A DNA stretch of 64,000 nt from Agarilytica sp033852175. GTDB lineage: Bacteria > Pseudomonadota > Gammaproteobacteria > Pseudomonadales > Cellvibrionaceae. The notes below the pieces were generated by a model that was not told the DNA's origin, did not search any database, and was given only the letters and a program-made list of their open reading frames with translations. Every line of letters begins with the position of its first letter. Positions within the stretch are counted from its first letter, which is position 1. The position numbers were made by a program, and so were the translations under genes. Shown here in pieces: positions 8,689-17,462 of the stretch. The DNA lies in assembly GCA_033852175.1 (NCBI GenBank), contig JAWSUY010000010.1, positions 62,001 through 126,000 of the forward strand, read 5' to 3'.

Positions 8689-9815
8689 CAACTCGACCAA
8701 CGAAATTGTATCGGATCATCTAGAGAGCCTCTTGGAGCCCTCTGCCACACCGGCACTTGATCATTTTCACTCTGAATCGGCGTCAACTTCTTATCCAAAT
8801 TGATCACACTCATTAACTTTTCGATACTCGCCTCTGACTCCAAGTACAACAATAGAGAATCGTCTTTAACGGCGGCAATATGCAACGATGATACTGCAGC
8901 CAAGCCCTCAAGATAATCCAGTGATTCCCGGTAAACGGAAAAATCATGCACTCCGATGACCTTCACCACAAATCGATCACGTTCTTCTCCACCACTTTGG
9001 ATCGCATACCGGTCAGCCAAAAAATCAGCCAGAGGATAAAGTGCATCCGAACCCAGTTTCTCGACATTAGCCGGCTCATCAAGCACAACCCGACTGTCGT
9101 AACTTAATGTTTGCCCGGCATGGAAAAACTGCCATATGCTCCACACCTCACCTCTCGAGGTTTGAGAATAACGCCCCACGAGTATGACATCAGCCCCGTA
9201 GCGAGCAGATGCTTCAATAATCGCAGCCTCGTTAACAGCCCAAACATCGTCAGCAGATACGGCTAGGCGATCATCAAGATCAAGAACAGGAAATGATAAA
9301 GGAAGCCCCCGCGCTTTCGCCGCTAGCGTAAGTGATTGAACAATAGGAGCATCACTCGACTGACTCAGCAATTGCTTACCAAACTCAAGGTTATCTTCAA
9401 CAAGCCAAATTAGCGTATTCGGACGGTTAACCGACCAAAATGGCATTTGCACGCTATTCAGTATTTTTCTTACGCCACTAGCAGAGAAGTTCACCGTTAA
9501 ACGCTCTCGGTACCCCTGCTCCTTCAATTCGGCAGATAACAAAGCTTCGTATTGAAATTGCTCCACGTAACTCGACGCCCGATTGAGAATTTGCAACACC
9601 CGGTCATCATACTGAAGCTCTACAGAACCCGACATCCGCACCAAGACTTTTAAAAGTGCGTCTTCGGTGGCACTTTTACGCTCCAGCCTCTTCTGCGATT
9701 TAACCGGCACCGATGCCCGAAAATAGTCCTCGGTCGTGCCCCCCACAGAAATGGTGGAAACGAATATCAAGCTCGTGCAAACGGCCATAATAAACAGGCG
9801 AAAACTCATCAACAT
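8688..9815 (-). CDS. DUF2066 domain protein, exported
   Basis: A 375-residue protein with an N-terminal signal peptide (residues 1 to about 27, ending near VGGTTE) and the DUF2066 domain. It lies directly upstream of hda with a TGATG stop/start overlap, so the pair is translationally coupled. Family function is unknown; the protein should be periplasmic or envelope-associated. An AI-2E/PerM-type permease that I recall between DUF2066 and hda in some relatives is absent. It is divergent from purM across 181 bases. Confidence 0.8.
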   Translation of the reverse strand: MLMSFRLFIMAVCTSLIFVSTISVGGTTEDYFRASVPVKSQKRLERKSATEDALLKVLVRMSGSVELQYDDRVLQILNRASSYVEQFQYEALLSAELKEQGYRERLTVNFSASGVRKILNSVQMPFWSVNRPNTLIWLVEDNLEFGKQLLSQSSDAPIVQSLTLAAKARGLPLSFPVLDLDDRLAVSADDVWAVNEAAIIEASARYGADVILVGRYSQTSRGEVWSIWQFFHAGQTLSYDSRVVLDEPANVEKLGSDALYPLADFLADRYAIQSGGEERDRFVVKVIGVHDFSVYRESLDYLEGLAAVSSLHIAAVKDDSLLLYLESEASIEKLMSVINLDKKLTPIQSENDQVPVWQRAPRGSLDDPIQFRWSS

Positions 9816-9996
9816 TCAACCCAACCTTTTAAATTTTCCAATAACACCGTACGTGCCCAAAAGGGCTATTGTAACAACTGGCAGCGTTTTGAATAGCCAA
9901 CATCTACAGACAATCGTTAAAAGCATGGCTTGAACTAACCAAAATTGGGGGAAACTGGTAGAATGCGCGACTTTACCAGCAGAGCTCTCTTATCTT

Positions 9997-11061
9997 ATGT
10001 CAGATTCATCCACTTCCTCCGGCAACACACACCTTAGCTATAAAGACGCGGGTGTCGATATCGACGCAGGTAACGCCTTAATCGAACGGATTAAATCCGT
10101 TGCTAAACGTACAAAACGTCCGGAAGTGCTGGCGGGGCTCGGTGGTTTCGGCGCTCTATTCGAGTTGCCAACAGGCTACAAACAGCCCGTTCTAGTCTCA
10201 GGAACAGACGGCGTTGGCACCAAACTAAAACTCGCAATGGACGCCAACAAGCACGATACGATCGGTATCGACCTTGTCGCTATGTGCGTTAACGATCTGA
10301 TTGTGGGCGGCGCAGAACCGCTATATTTCCTCGATTATTACGCTACTGGCAAATTATCTGTGGATATTGCAGTACAAGTGGTCGAAGGAATAGGTGATGG
10401 CTGCGAATTATCTGGATGCTCCCTCGTTGGCGGAGAAACTGCTGAAATGCCAGGGATGTATGAAGGCGAAGATTATGACCTCGCAGGCTTTTGTACCGGC
10501 ATTGTCGAAAAGTCCAAAATCATTGATGGCAGCAAAGTTGAAGTGGGCGACACCTTAATTGGACTTCCCAGCAGCGGGCCACACTCTAACGGCTACTCCT
10601 TGATACGCAAGATCATCGAAGTGAGCAAAGCCAAGCTAGACGACACCTTTGGCGATAAGACCTTAGGTGAAACCCTACTCGAACCAACGCGAATTTACGT
10701 TAAACCACTGCTTAAGCTATTCGAAACAATCGACGTACACGCTCTATCTCATATCACAGGCGGCGGCTTAACCGAGAATATACCTCGAGTATTACCGGAT
10801 AATGCACGCGCGGTTATCGACAATAACGCCTGGCAGCGCCCTGCAATTTTCGACTGGCTGCAAAAATCTGGCAACGTATTACCTGAAGAAATGATTCGCA
10901 CATTTAACTGCGGCATTGGCATGGTTATCTGCGTAGCCAAAAGTGATGTGGAAGCAACACTACAATCCCTACAGGACAATGGCGAGTCGCCCTTTATTTT
11001 GGGTGAAATTGCTGAGAACGACTCCACCAAAGAGCGCGTCGAAGTGCTCAACCTGGTATAG
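9997..11061 (+). CDS. purM: Phosphoribosylformylglycinamidine cyclo-ligase (AIR synthetase)
   Basis: A full-length PurM of 354 residues. It starts with the conserved SYKDAGVDIDAGNALIERIK region and contains GTDGVGTKLKLA, GGETAEMPGMY and the GPHSNGYSLIR motif of the ATP-grasp-unrelated PurM fold. It makes AIR from FGAM with ATP, step five of purine synthesis. purN follows after five bases, forming the usual purMN operon. No clear PurR box was found in the 181-base upstream gap. Confidence 0.96.
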   Translation: MSDSSTSSGNTHLSYKDAGVDIDAGNALIERIKSVAKRTKRPEVLAGLGGFGALFELPTGYKQPVLVSGTDGVGTKLKLAMDANKHDTIGIDLVAMCVNDLIVGGAEPLYFLDYYATGKLSVDIAVQVVEGIGDGCELSGCSLVGGETAEMPGMYEGEDYDLAGFCTGIVEKSKIIDGSKVEVGDTLIGLPSSGPHSNGYSLIRKIIEVSKAKLDDTFGDKTLGETLLEPTRIYVKPLLKLFETIDVHALSHITGGGLTENIPRVLPDNARAVIDNNAWQRPAIFDWLQKSGNVLPEEMIRTFNCGIGMVICVAKSDVEATLQSLQDNGESPFILGEIAENDSTKERVEVLNLV

Positions 11062-11066
11062 CTCAG

Positions 11067-11738
11067 GTGAACAAAGCACTCAACCCCTCCCGCGTAGTCG
11101 TACTGATCTCAGGCGGAGGCACAAATTTACAGGCGCTAATCGACGGGCAGGAAGATGGAAGCCTGCCGATTAAGCTGTGTTCAGTTATATCCAATAAAGA
11201 CCATGTCTTTGGCCTAGAGCGAGCTCAAAAACACAAAATCCCTACGATAGTTTTAGACCATAGACAGTTCGATTCTCGTGAGGGTTTTGATGCTCGACTA
11301 CAGGAAATTATCGACGCGCATGAGCCTGACATCGTTGTGCTTGCAGGTTTTATGCGAATTCTAACGCCTGACTTTACCCGTCACTATGAAGGGCGAATGA
11401 TCAACATTCACCCATCCCTCCTGCCAAAATATCAGGGACTTCATACCCATAAACGCGCTCTGGACGCTGGTGATAGCGAGCACGGCGCAACAGTTCACTT
11501 TGTAACAGCAGAGCTTGATGGCGGCCCAATAATTATACAGGCCAGCGTGCCTATCGAAGATGGCGATACCGCCGATAGTTTGGCCACGCGCGTCCTACAG
11601 CAAGAACACCAAATCTTTCCTCTAGCCCTTCGCTGGATGGGCGAGAAAAAAGTGGAAATGCATAATCACGAAGCTTATTTGGACGGTGAAAAGCTGCCTC
11701 AATCAGGCTTTCAATTTAATGATAACAATCCGCACTAA
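11067..11738 (+). CDS. purN: Phosphoribosylglycinamide formyltransferase
   Basis: A 223-residue GAR transformylase that uses 10-formyl-THF. VVLISGGGTNLQAL forms the phosphate loop; VLAGFMRIL, MINIHPSLLPKYQGLHTH (Asn-His catalytic pair) and HFVTAELDGGPII (catalytic Asp) are intact. Start is GTG at 11067, five bases after the purM stop. The ribosome site is poor, so coupling to purM translation is likely. A hairpin at 11791-11830 ends the operon. Confidence 0.95.
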   Translation: MNKALNPSRVVVLISGGGTNLQALIDGQEDGSLPIKLCSVISNKDHVFGLERAQKHKIPTIVLDHRQFDSREGFDARLQEIIDAHEPDIVVLAGFMRILTPDFTRHYEGRMINIHPSLLPKYQGLHTHKRALDAGDSEHGATVHFVTAELDGGPIIIQASVPIEDGDTADSLATRVLQQEHQIFPLALRWMGEKKVEMHNHEAYLDGEKLPQSGFQFNDNNPH

Positions 11739-11790
11739 GCATATTAAGTAACGATTTCCTCACCCCGCTCCACTCAAACTAACTTATCAA

Positions 11791-11830
11791 AAAAAAGCGT
11801 ATCAAGACCGAGTCCTGATACGCTTTTTTA
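11791..11830. terminator. Bidirectional intrinsic terminator after purMN
   Basis: A perfect 14-base stem (AAAAAAGCGTATCA and its complement) with a 12-base loop and T-rich right side, 52 bases after purN. A-tracts on the left make it usable from the minus strand too. Confidence 0.88.
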
Positions 11831-11959
11831 TTCTTTAACAACAAATGCACATTGAATCCGATAAGCTCTTAAGACCGCTATTCAAAAACAATGTATGCCC
11901 GCCGTCATTTACCTCTATTACATCACTGTATAACTTTACACGTCGTTAAGTTTCCCGAA

Positions 11960-13660
11960 CTACAAGCCAACGCGAGAAGGTAACCGCGCCTGACATTCAG
12001 CATCAGTTGTCGGCGCACTTTCCGTTGCAATTAAACCAAACTCGCTGTGCCAAACATTAATTTCATCCAGGTTATCAATACGAATTTTTTCGTATTCAAC
12101 ATTGTTAATGGTTTCAAAACCCGCCGGCTTCATAATAGCCTGATACGTCGTTTCTAAGAATGTGAGCGTGATTAACAAGCTGAACGAAGATGCGCTATCC
12201 TGAGTGGCGCCAAGCAAACTCCAAAAACCATTGACTATTTCACCTCGTGTATTCCCATCGCCTAACGTAACTAAACTCGCACCTTCGATATATTTAACAC
12301 AGGCAGAAAATGTACCACTCAAATCACCAGGACTTCCGTTAAAGTACCACTCTATTTCTGCGTCATCCAAATCCGACGGGGCGCTTCCCAAATCCAAGTC
12401 AGAAACACGAAGCTGAAACCCAGCAATTTCAGTAAACGGCGCCGCATCGCTCGACAGCTGTGCAGCCGATTCTATTTCATCAACGGAATCAAAATCAGTC
12501 CCAGTAAAGTCATTCTCCGCGAGTACAGAAGCATCACCGGTGTCAGCCGATAGACTTGTAATTAACGAGTCAATCAAAGCTGCATTGTTAACATCCGTAA
12601 AAAAAGCAGCGGCATTATCAATAGTTGAATCATCACTACTTTCATCTAAAGCTTTTATTACCAGGCTTTCTATCGCTCTTGTCTGACCTACAGCTTCATC
12701 ACGATCAATATCCGTATCCGTCACATCAACAACAACATTAACCACATCAACAATATCATTTGCCACATCAATGACCCGAGAAAAACCAGACGGAGCAAGC
12801 GTACTTCCCAAATCGGCAGGTAAGTCAAACTCATTGTCTTGATAAAGTTGCTGAATCTGGGTTTCAGTATTATCTAACACGCTGGCCATCGCAGAATTAC
12901 TCGCAATTGTCGCATCAAAACTTGTCTCCGAACTAATGAGTTGCAGTGCAAGCTCTTCATAAACAACGCTCGTCGCATCATTGGGTGTACCAACCTCATC
13001 CCCGATTTCATCGTAAGTATCGGTGATTCGATCAGCCAAGACGGTTACTACCTTATGCACTTTAAGAGCCGCATTTAATAAGTTCGCATTCACGTCATCA
13101 TTACCCGTCTCACTTAGATAATTCACATCCAAATCTGACGCGATTAAACCCAGAGAGCTGAGAACAGTCCCTTGATCTGTCGTACTGTCAATATTGGTTA
13201 TTAATGAAGTCAATGGCGACACCAACGTGTTTGGAGTGGAATCAGCAGAAACCGCACTCAATCGACGACTCATCTGCCCACTAAAAGGCTCACCCGTTAA
13301 AACATCGTAACCGCTGTCTATTCGAATAACGACATTCGAATAACTCACATTAGTCGTTAAACAATATTGAGCAAGCTCCGCTGACGCACCCGCAGCACAG
13401 TAATTGGTATCGGTTAATGGGTTATAAGAAAAGTACCCATCATTATCAGTAAAAGCAAAAGGCTCCCAAGAGTTCCGCGTACCATTGTTATTGGTATCCA
13501 AAAACACTGTGGCACGTGCTAAATAACCATCGATGACCACGCCGGAATAATCCTGCTCAAAACTAGACACCGAACCATCATCTTGTCCCGTACCGCCACA
13601 TGCAGAAAGCAAAGCCACGAGAGAAAATACAAAACTATGTTTCATCCAAATATTTTTCAT
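11960..13660 (-). CDS. Large hypothetical lipoprotein with a Ca-binding-like N-terminal module
   Basis: A 566-residue protein starting with a type II signal peptide; the lipobox LSAC puts the lipidated Cys at C21 (an alternative start at M6 would shorten this). The mature N-terminus holds a beta module with FLDTNNNGTRNSWEPFAFTDNDGYFSY, a pattern common in surface proteins that may bind calcium. The remainder is acidic, rich in Asp, Ser and Thr, with long helical-looking stretches and no family I can name. Likely anchored in the outer membrane. It and the barrel protein behind it are on the same strand with 126 bases between, so joint function is possible but unproven. Confidence 0.7.
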   Translation of the reverse strand: MKNIWMKHSFVFSLVALLSACGGTGQDDGSVSSFEQDYSGVVIDGYLARATVFLDTNNNGTRNSWEPFAFTDNDGYFSYNPLTDTNYCAAGASAELAQYCLTTNVSYSNVVIRIDSGYDVLTGEPFSGQMSRRLSAVSADSTPNTLVSPLTSLITNIDSTTDQGTVLSSLGLIASDLDVNYLSETGNDDVNANLLNAALKVHKVVTVLADRITDTYDEIGDEVGTPNDATSVVYEELALQLISSETSFDATIASNSAMASVLDNTETQIQQLYQDNEFDLPADLGSTLAPSGFSRVIDVANDIVDVVNVVVDVTDTDIDRDEAVGQTRAIESLVIKALDESSDDSTIDNAAAFFTDVNNAALIDSLITSLSADTGDASVLAENDFTGTDFDSVDEIESAAQLSSDAAPFTEIAGFQLRVSDLDLGSAPSDLDDAEIEWYFNGSPGDLSGTFSACVKYIEGASLVTLGDGNTRGEIVNGFWSLLGATQDSASSFSLLITLTFLETTYQAIMKPAGFETINNVEYEKIRIDNLDEINVWHSEFGLIATESAPTTDAECQARLPSRVGL

Positions 13661-13786
13661 AACGCTACCCTAATTACAATTGAGGTCATTGTTACGCCTC
13701 TATCATTTATCACCACAAAATCTACTTTTTCAAATCTGACTTATTAGCAGGTCTTTAGCCGCAAACTGACGCGAACCCAACACCCA

Positions 13787-15094
13787 CTAAAAACTTTCAG
13801 CAAAGGCTATAGAAAAACCAAATCGCCTCGGCGCACTATCTCCATCAACAGTAATCGTTTCTGTACCCCATTCAAAATCCAAGCTGACGCATTTAAAAAA
13901 TGTAAAGCCAAAGGTATAGCTCGAGAGCCCCGTACCCACGAGATTTTCTTGGTAACCAATTCGTGCAGACGGCACCCAGAGGTCATTCGATTCATAGCTC
14001 ATGGCTAAATTAAACCACTGATTTTCAAACCCCACAATATCATCGTATTCGGCTAAATCTAAAGCAGAGCTGACAAACCAACGATCCGTAATTTTCAACA
14101 AACCATCAACCCGCAACAGCGTATTTTTCGTATGTTTTTCACTCGCCTTTAATCGACCATCGGCTATCAAGCGCTGACTGAGTTCGCAACTACTGCGCTC
14201 GATTGTATTTTCCGTGCGGCTTTCACAATTAACACCGATTTTTCCATAGGAAAATTCAGGGGCAATTAAATTATCAATATGGAATCCAGCCCGATACCAT
14301 TCAGCATCCCAGACAAGCCCAATATCAACACCAAAACCCGTATTGGATTTTAGGTTTTCATCATACTCATCCCGAATAACATCACTAACCTCCTCGCCGT
14401 CTAGATCCTCAAGTCTTGTTATCTGCTTGCTGAGTTCTAATTGAATGAGGTTCAATTTTACCCCCGCATAAAACTTGCCCAACTTACTCAGACGCTTGTT
14501 CGAACCGAAGACCTGTCGACCGTAACCAAATGAAAATTTATTCTCAATTCCGCTTTTAACATAGATCGAAGTATCCGTCGTAAAGCTCTGATTTTGCTCG
14601 TCCAAACGCAATACCTGATCAATCACTTGCAAGCTCGCTTGAGCACCAAAATTAAAGTCAAGAAAATACGTACCCTTCTGAGAATTAGAATGATAATACG
14701 CTGGAGTAACCGGAATACTGACATTAACAGATTGCTTGAAATAACCATTCCTCCCCATTCGAACCAACACGTCATTAAACCTATCCAACGTGACTTCAGC
14801 AGAATCCGTATTTGTAGAGGGGTCATCAATAAGATCAACCAACTCATCCAAGTCATCGGCAAAGTTTTCAACATCACCCAACTCCGTTGAAGAACTAATG
14901 CTGGGCAAATAGTTGATTCGCCAACGCTCACCGTCAGGAACCATTAGTGGCGCCATAGCCGGGTTTTGAATAGACGATGACATAGAAAAATGATTAGATG
15001 ACGGGCCACTCGACAAACTGGTCCCAGAGTTAACCCCATCGACTGCAAACACTTGAGCAGATACAAAACAAAAGAATACCGCTATTTTTTTCAC
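13787..15094 (-). CDS. TraF-like outer-membrane beta-barrel protein
   Basis: A 435-residue exported protein starting at GTG, with AGGAAG upstream and a signal peptide ending near VFAVDG. NHFSMSSSIQNPAMAPLM followed by long alternating beta strands and a C-terminal barrel ending in Phe (IAFAESF) fit the family often annotated as conjugal transfer TraF (TraF_2), related to FadL-like barrels. The automatic TraF name is misleading, since no conjugation genes are here. The role is unknown; transport of a hydrophobic ligand is a guess. It may be co-transcribed with the downstream lipoprotein. Confidence 0.66.
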   Translation of the reverse strand: MKKIAVFFCFVSAQVFAVDGVNSGTSLSSGPSSNHFSMSSSIQNPAMAPLMVPDGERWRINYLPSISSSTELGDVENFADDLDELVDLIDDPSTNTDSAEVTLDRFNDVLVRMGRNGYFKQSVNVSIPVTPAYYHSNSQKGTYFLDFNFGAQASLQVIDQVLRLDEQNQSFTTDTSIYVKSGIENKFSFGYGRQVFGSNKRLSKLGKFYAGVKLNLIQLELSKQITRLEDLDGEEVSDVIRDEYDENLKSNTGFGVDIGLVWDAEWYRAGFHIDNLIAPEFSYGKIGVNCESRTENTIERSSCELSQRLIADGRLKASEKHTKNTLLRVDGLLKITDRWFVSSALDLAEYDDIVGFENQWFNLAMSYESNDLWVPSARIGYQENLVGTGLSSYTFGFTFFKCVSLDFEWGTETITVDGDSAPRRFGFSIAFAESF

Positions 15095-15404
15095 TTCGCT
15101 TCCTTAATTGGTAAAGCAGGACCAAGGACAAGGGGTTCAGCACAACCCTCCATAAAACTAGCTGAGATTCTTGAGAACAACAGAAAAACGCCAGCCTTAT
15201 ATGAATTTGATCTCTAAGTCGTCAATAAGCATATAAAACCTGATAATGGCATTCTATTCGTCTACTGGGTAACACATATCAAGGTTGAATTGGCGTACAA
15301 TCATTCACAGATGTTATACGTCACGCGAATATTTTTCGTCGCGCAAACTCCAAAGAATTTTTCATGCTATTCGTAGCACTAAAAAGAGGAATCACCCGTC
15401 GCTA
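15095..15404. other. Divergent intergenic region upstream of the cyclase-like gene
   Basis: 310 bases between two divergent genes. It must hold both promoters. I see no convincing repeat, RNA or consensus operator. A TTG at 15285 opens the frame of the downstream gene but lacks a good ribosome site. Confidence 0.5.
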
Positions 15405-17132
15405 ATGGATAAGTCGAATATTATTAAGGAACTTAAAAAAGGTACGGACTCCTGGAACAATTGGCGCAAGAACCAAGTAACGGGCGACTTAAATTTAGAC
15501 AACGTAACGCTAATTGAGCTAGACCTCGAAAACGCCGACCTATCCAAAGTCTCCATGTGTGGCGCGACAATCAAAGGATGTAATTTAAGAAATGTTGATT
15601 TCATCTCCGCCAACCTCGAAGGTGCAGATCTTCAAAACAACGACTTCACCAACGCGAAATTAATCGCTGCGCGCTTGAACAAAGCGAATCTTAGCGGATC
15701 GATTCTGACCAACGCCAACATGCTAACCGCCTCGACGCGCAATGCCCGCTTAGAAAATATTGACTTTAAAGGTCATGATATCAGCGGCTTGATACTAAAA
15801 AACATCTCATTAGCCGGCAGTAATTTGGAAGACCAACAACTAAGCCGTATCGATTTATCTAATTCCAACCTGGAAGAAGTGAATTTTAGAAACGCAGATC
15901 TATCGAAAACTATTTTAACCAACGCCAACCTTACAAACGCTCACCTTCAAGGGGCAAAATTAAAAGGTGCTACGTTTAAAATGGCCGATTTGAATGGTGT
16001 CGACCTCAGCAATATGGACTTACAGAATGCTGATTTTACGGGCACAAACTTGTCTAATTGTGACTTACGTGAGGCCAACTTAAGCAAAGCTCAGCTCAGC
16101 AAAGCCAATATCACTGGCGCCAAACTCTGGAAAATACACACCAAAGGATGGGTTATCTCCAATATTGCTTGCCATTATGCGTATTGGGATAAATCAGGCA
16201 AAGAAAAAACGGCCTACCGCAAACATGAATTTGAACGCATATTCGCAGAGTCCATAGCCATTGAATTGCGTTACCCCTATCGCTTAACCTCCAGCGAACT
16301 GGCGACACTTCCCATATTCATTGAGCATCTTGAAGCCGTCCACTGGGGGATTATTTTACGCCTACGCTCAATTAGCGATGTAGCCGGCGGCGCCCTCATT
16401 CAATTCACCGTTGAGGAAGTTGGCGGACATAATCCATCCGAACTTAAGGCCGCCCTACAAAGCGAGGCGGACCGAATTCAAATGGCTCAACTCTCGTTAC
16501 GTACCAATACAAAATTGCACGCTCAGCTAAAAGAAAAAGTTGCGGCTATCCGCGAAGAATTCTGGCCCCGCTTACTTGAGTTAGCTGCTGACCACGAAAA
16601 AGATCAGGTTCGTAATCTCACAGTAGTCTTTATGGACTTAAAAGGGTTCTCCAAATGGGGCGACGATGAACTGTCAGAAAAACTATCTTTATTCCGGGGC
16701 TTAGTGAAGCCTATCCTCAAAAAGTTTTCTGCAAATTACCCCAACATGGAAGGCGACTCCCTCCGAGTAACCTTCAAAAATGCCTCAGCCGGACTCTCAT
16801 GTGGGTGCATGATGCGCAATGTACTGACCGCTGCAGGGTTTGAATTGAGGATTGGCGTCGAACTTGGCGAAGTCGCCGTTATTCATAATGAAGTCACTGA
16901 AATAACCGATCTAGAAGGTGTCGCAGTGAGCATGGCTGCCCGTCTTGAAGCCGCCGCTGACCCAGGGGAAGTCTTAGTCAGCCATAAAATACGTCACTAC
17001 GCTGACCACAAAGACATGTTCATCTTCACCCCTAAACGCGTAAAACTCAAAAAAAGCATCGGCGCCAAAAAGCAGGGAGATGAAATCGACTGTTTTTCTG
17101 TTGAAGCCATCAACGCCTCACAAAACCAATGA
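15405..17132 (+). CDS. Pentapeptide-repeat protein fused to a class III nucleotide cyclase-like domain
   Basis: A 575-residue cytoplasmic protein. Residues about 27-240 are pentapeptide repeats (A(D/N)Lxx units), predicting a right-handed beta helix. Residues about 245-395 form an unassigned linker with a coiled-coil-like stretch (AQLKEKVAAIREEF). The C-terminal part is a class III adenylate/guanylate cyclase-like domain. The two metal Asps are present: D411 in VFMDLKGFS and D451 in MEGDSLRVTF. D502 in DLEG and R513 in VSMAARLE are also kept. However, the purine-selecting Lys position is N447 and the catalytic Asn position is S509. It may be a weak cyclase, one with another substrate, or a pure effector domain. 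The start at 15405 has AAAGAGGA upstream; a TTG at 15285 is less likely. Confidence 0.8.
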   Translation: MDKSNIIKELKKGTDSWNNWRKNQVTGDLNLDNVTLIELDLENADLSKVSMCGATIKGCNLRNVDFISANLEGADLQNNDFTNAKLIAARLNKANLSGSILTNANMLTASTRNARLENIDFKGHDISGLILKNISLAGSNLEDQQLSRIDLSNSNLEEVNFRNADLSKTILTNANLTNAHLQGAKLKGATFKMADLNGVDLSNMDLQNADFTGTNLSNCDLREANLSKAQLSKANITGAKLWKIHTKGWVISNIACHYAYWDKSGKEKTAYRKHEFERIFAESIAIELRYPYRLTSSELATLPIFIEHLEAVHWGIILRLRSISDVAGGALIQFTVEEVGGHNPSELKAALQSEADRIQMAQLSLRTNTKLHAQLKEKVAAIREEFWPRLLELAADHEKDQVRNLTVVFMDLKGFSKWGDDELSEKLSLFRGLVKPILKKFSANYPNMEGDSLRVTFKNASAGLSCGCMMRNVLTAAGFELRIGVELGEVAVIHNEVTEITDLEGVAVSMAARLEAAADPGEVLVSHKIRHYADHKDMFIFTPKRVKLKKSIGAKKQGDEIDCFSVEAINASQNQ

Positions 17133-17462
17133 TTTCGGCGACACCACAAGGCTTTGAACGAAATCAGCCGCGGAACATGGAAGCCCTGCAATTAACCGAC
17201 TAGACTACTAACTATGCCCCTAAGAAGTATAAATAATAGGCATAGGATCACTCCGCAGCTCTTTTTAGTAGTCTTTACATACCAATATGATCGACTCAAG
17301 TCTTACCCAGAAGGGCGATGCCCTCCCATAGGGAAGAATTGCACTCAAAAAACGACTGCTTAGTTAGCTCACGTCCTTTTTATTTATGCTCCCATAAGGC
17401 AGCATCGCAATAGTTATATCTATTGCTTTTAAGGTTTCAAACCCAACTTATTGAGTGCTTAA
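17133..17462. other. Intergenic region between the two signalling genes
   Basis: 330 bases. It holds a distant inverted pair GCGATGC (17315-17321) / GCATCGC (17402-17408) and a local GCCCTCCCATAGGG hairpin-like stretch. This could be a structured leader or the promoter of the HD-GYP gene. It does not match a GEMM c-di-GMP riboswitch by eye. Confidence 0.4.

Noticed and set aside
13787..15094. Conjugation system suggested by the TraF-like name
   Set aside because: No other transfer genes, relaxase or origin of transfer are present; the name reflects a broad barrel family.
17280..17462. GEMM c-di-GMP riboswitch before the HD-GYP gene
   Set aside because: The conserved GEMM core and tetraloop are missing.
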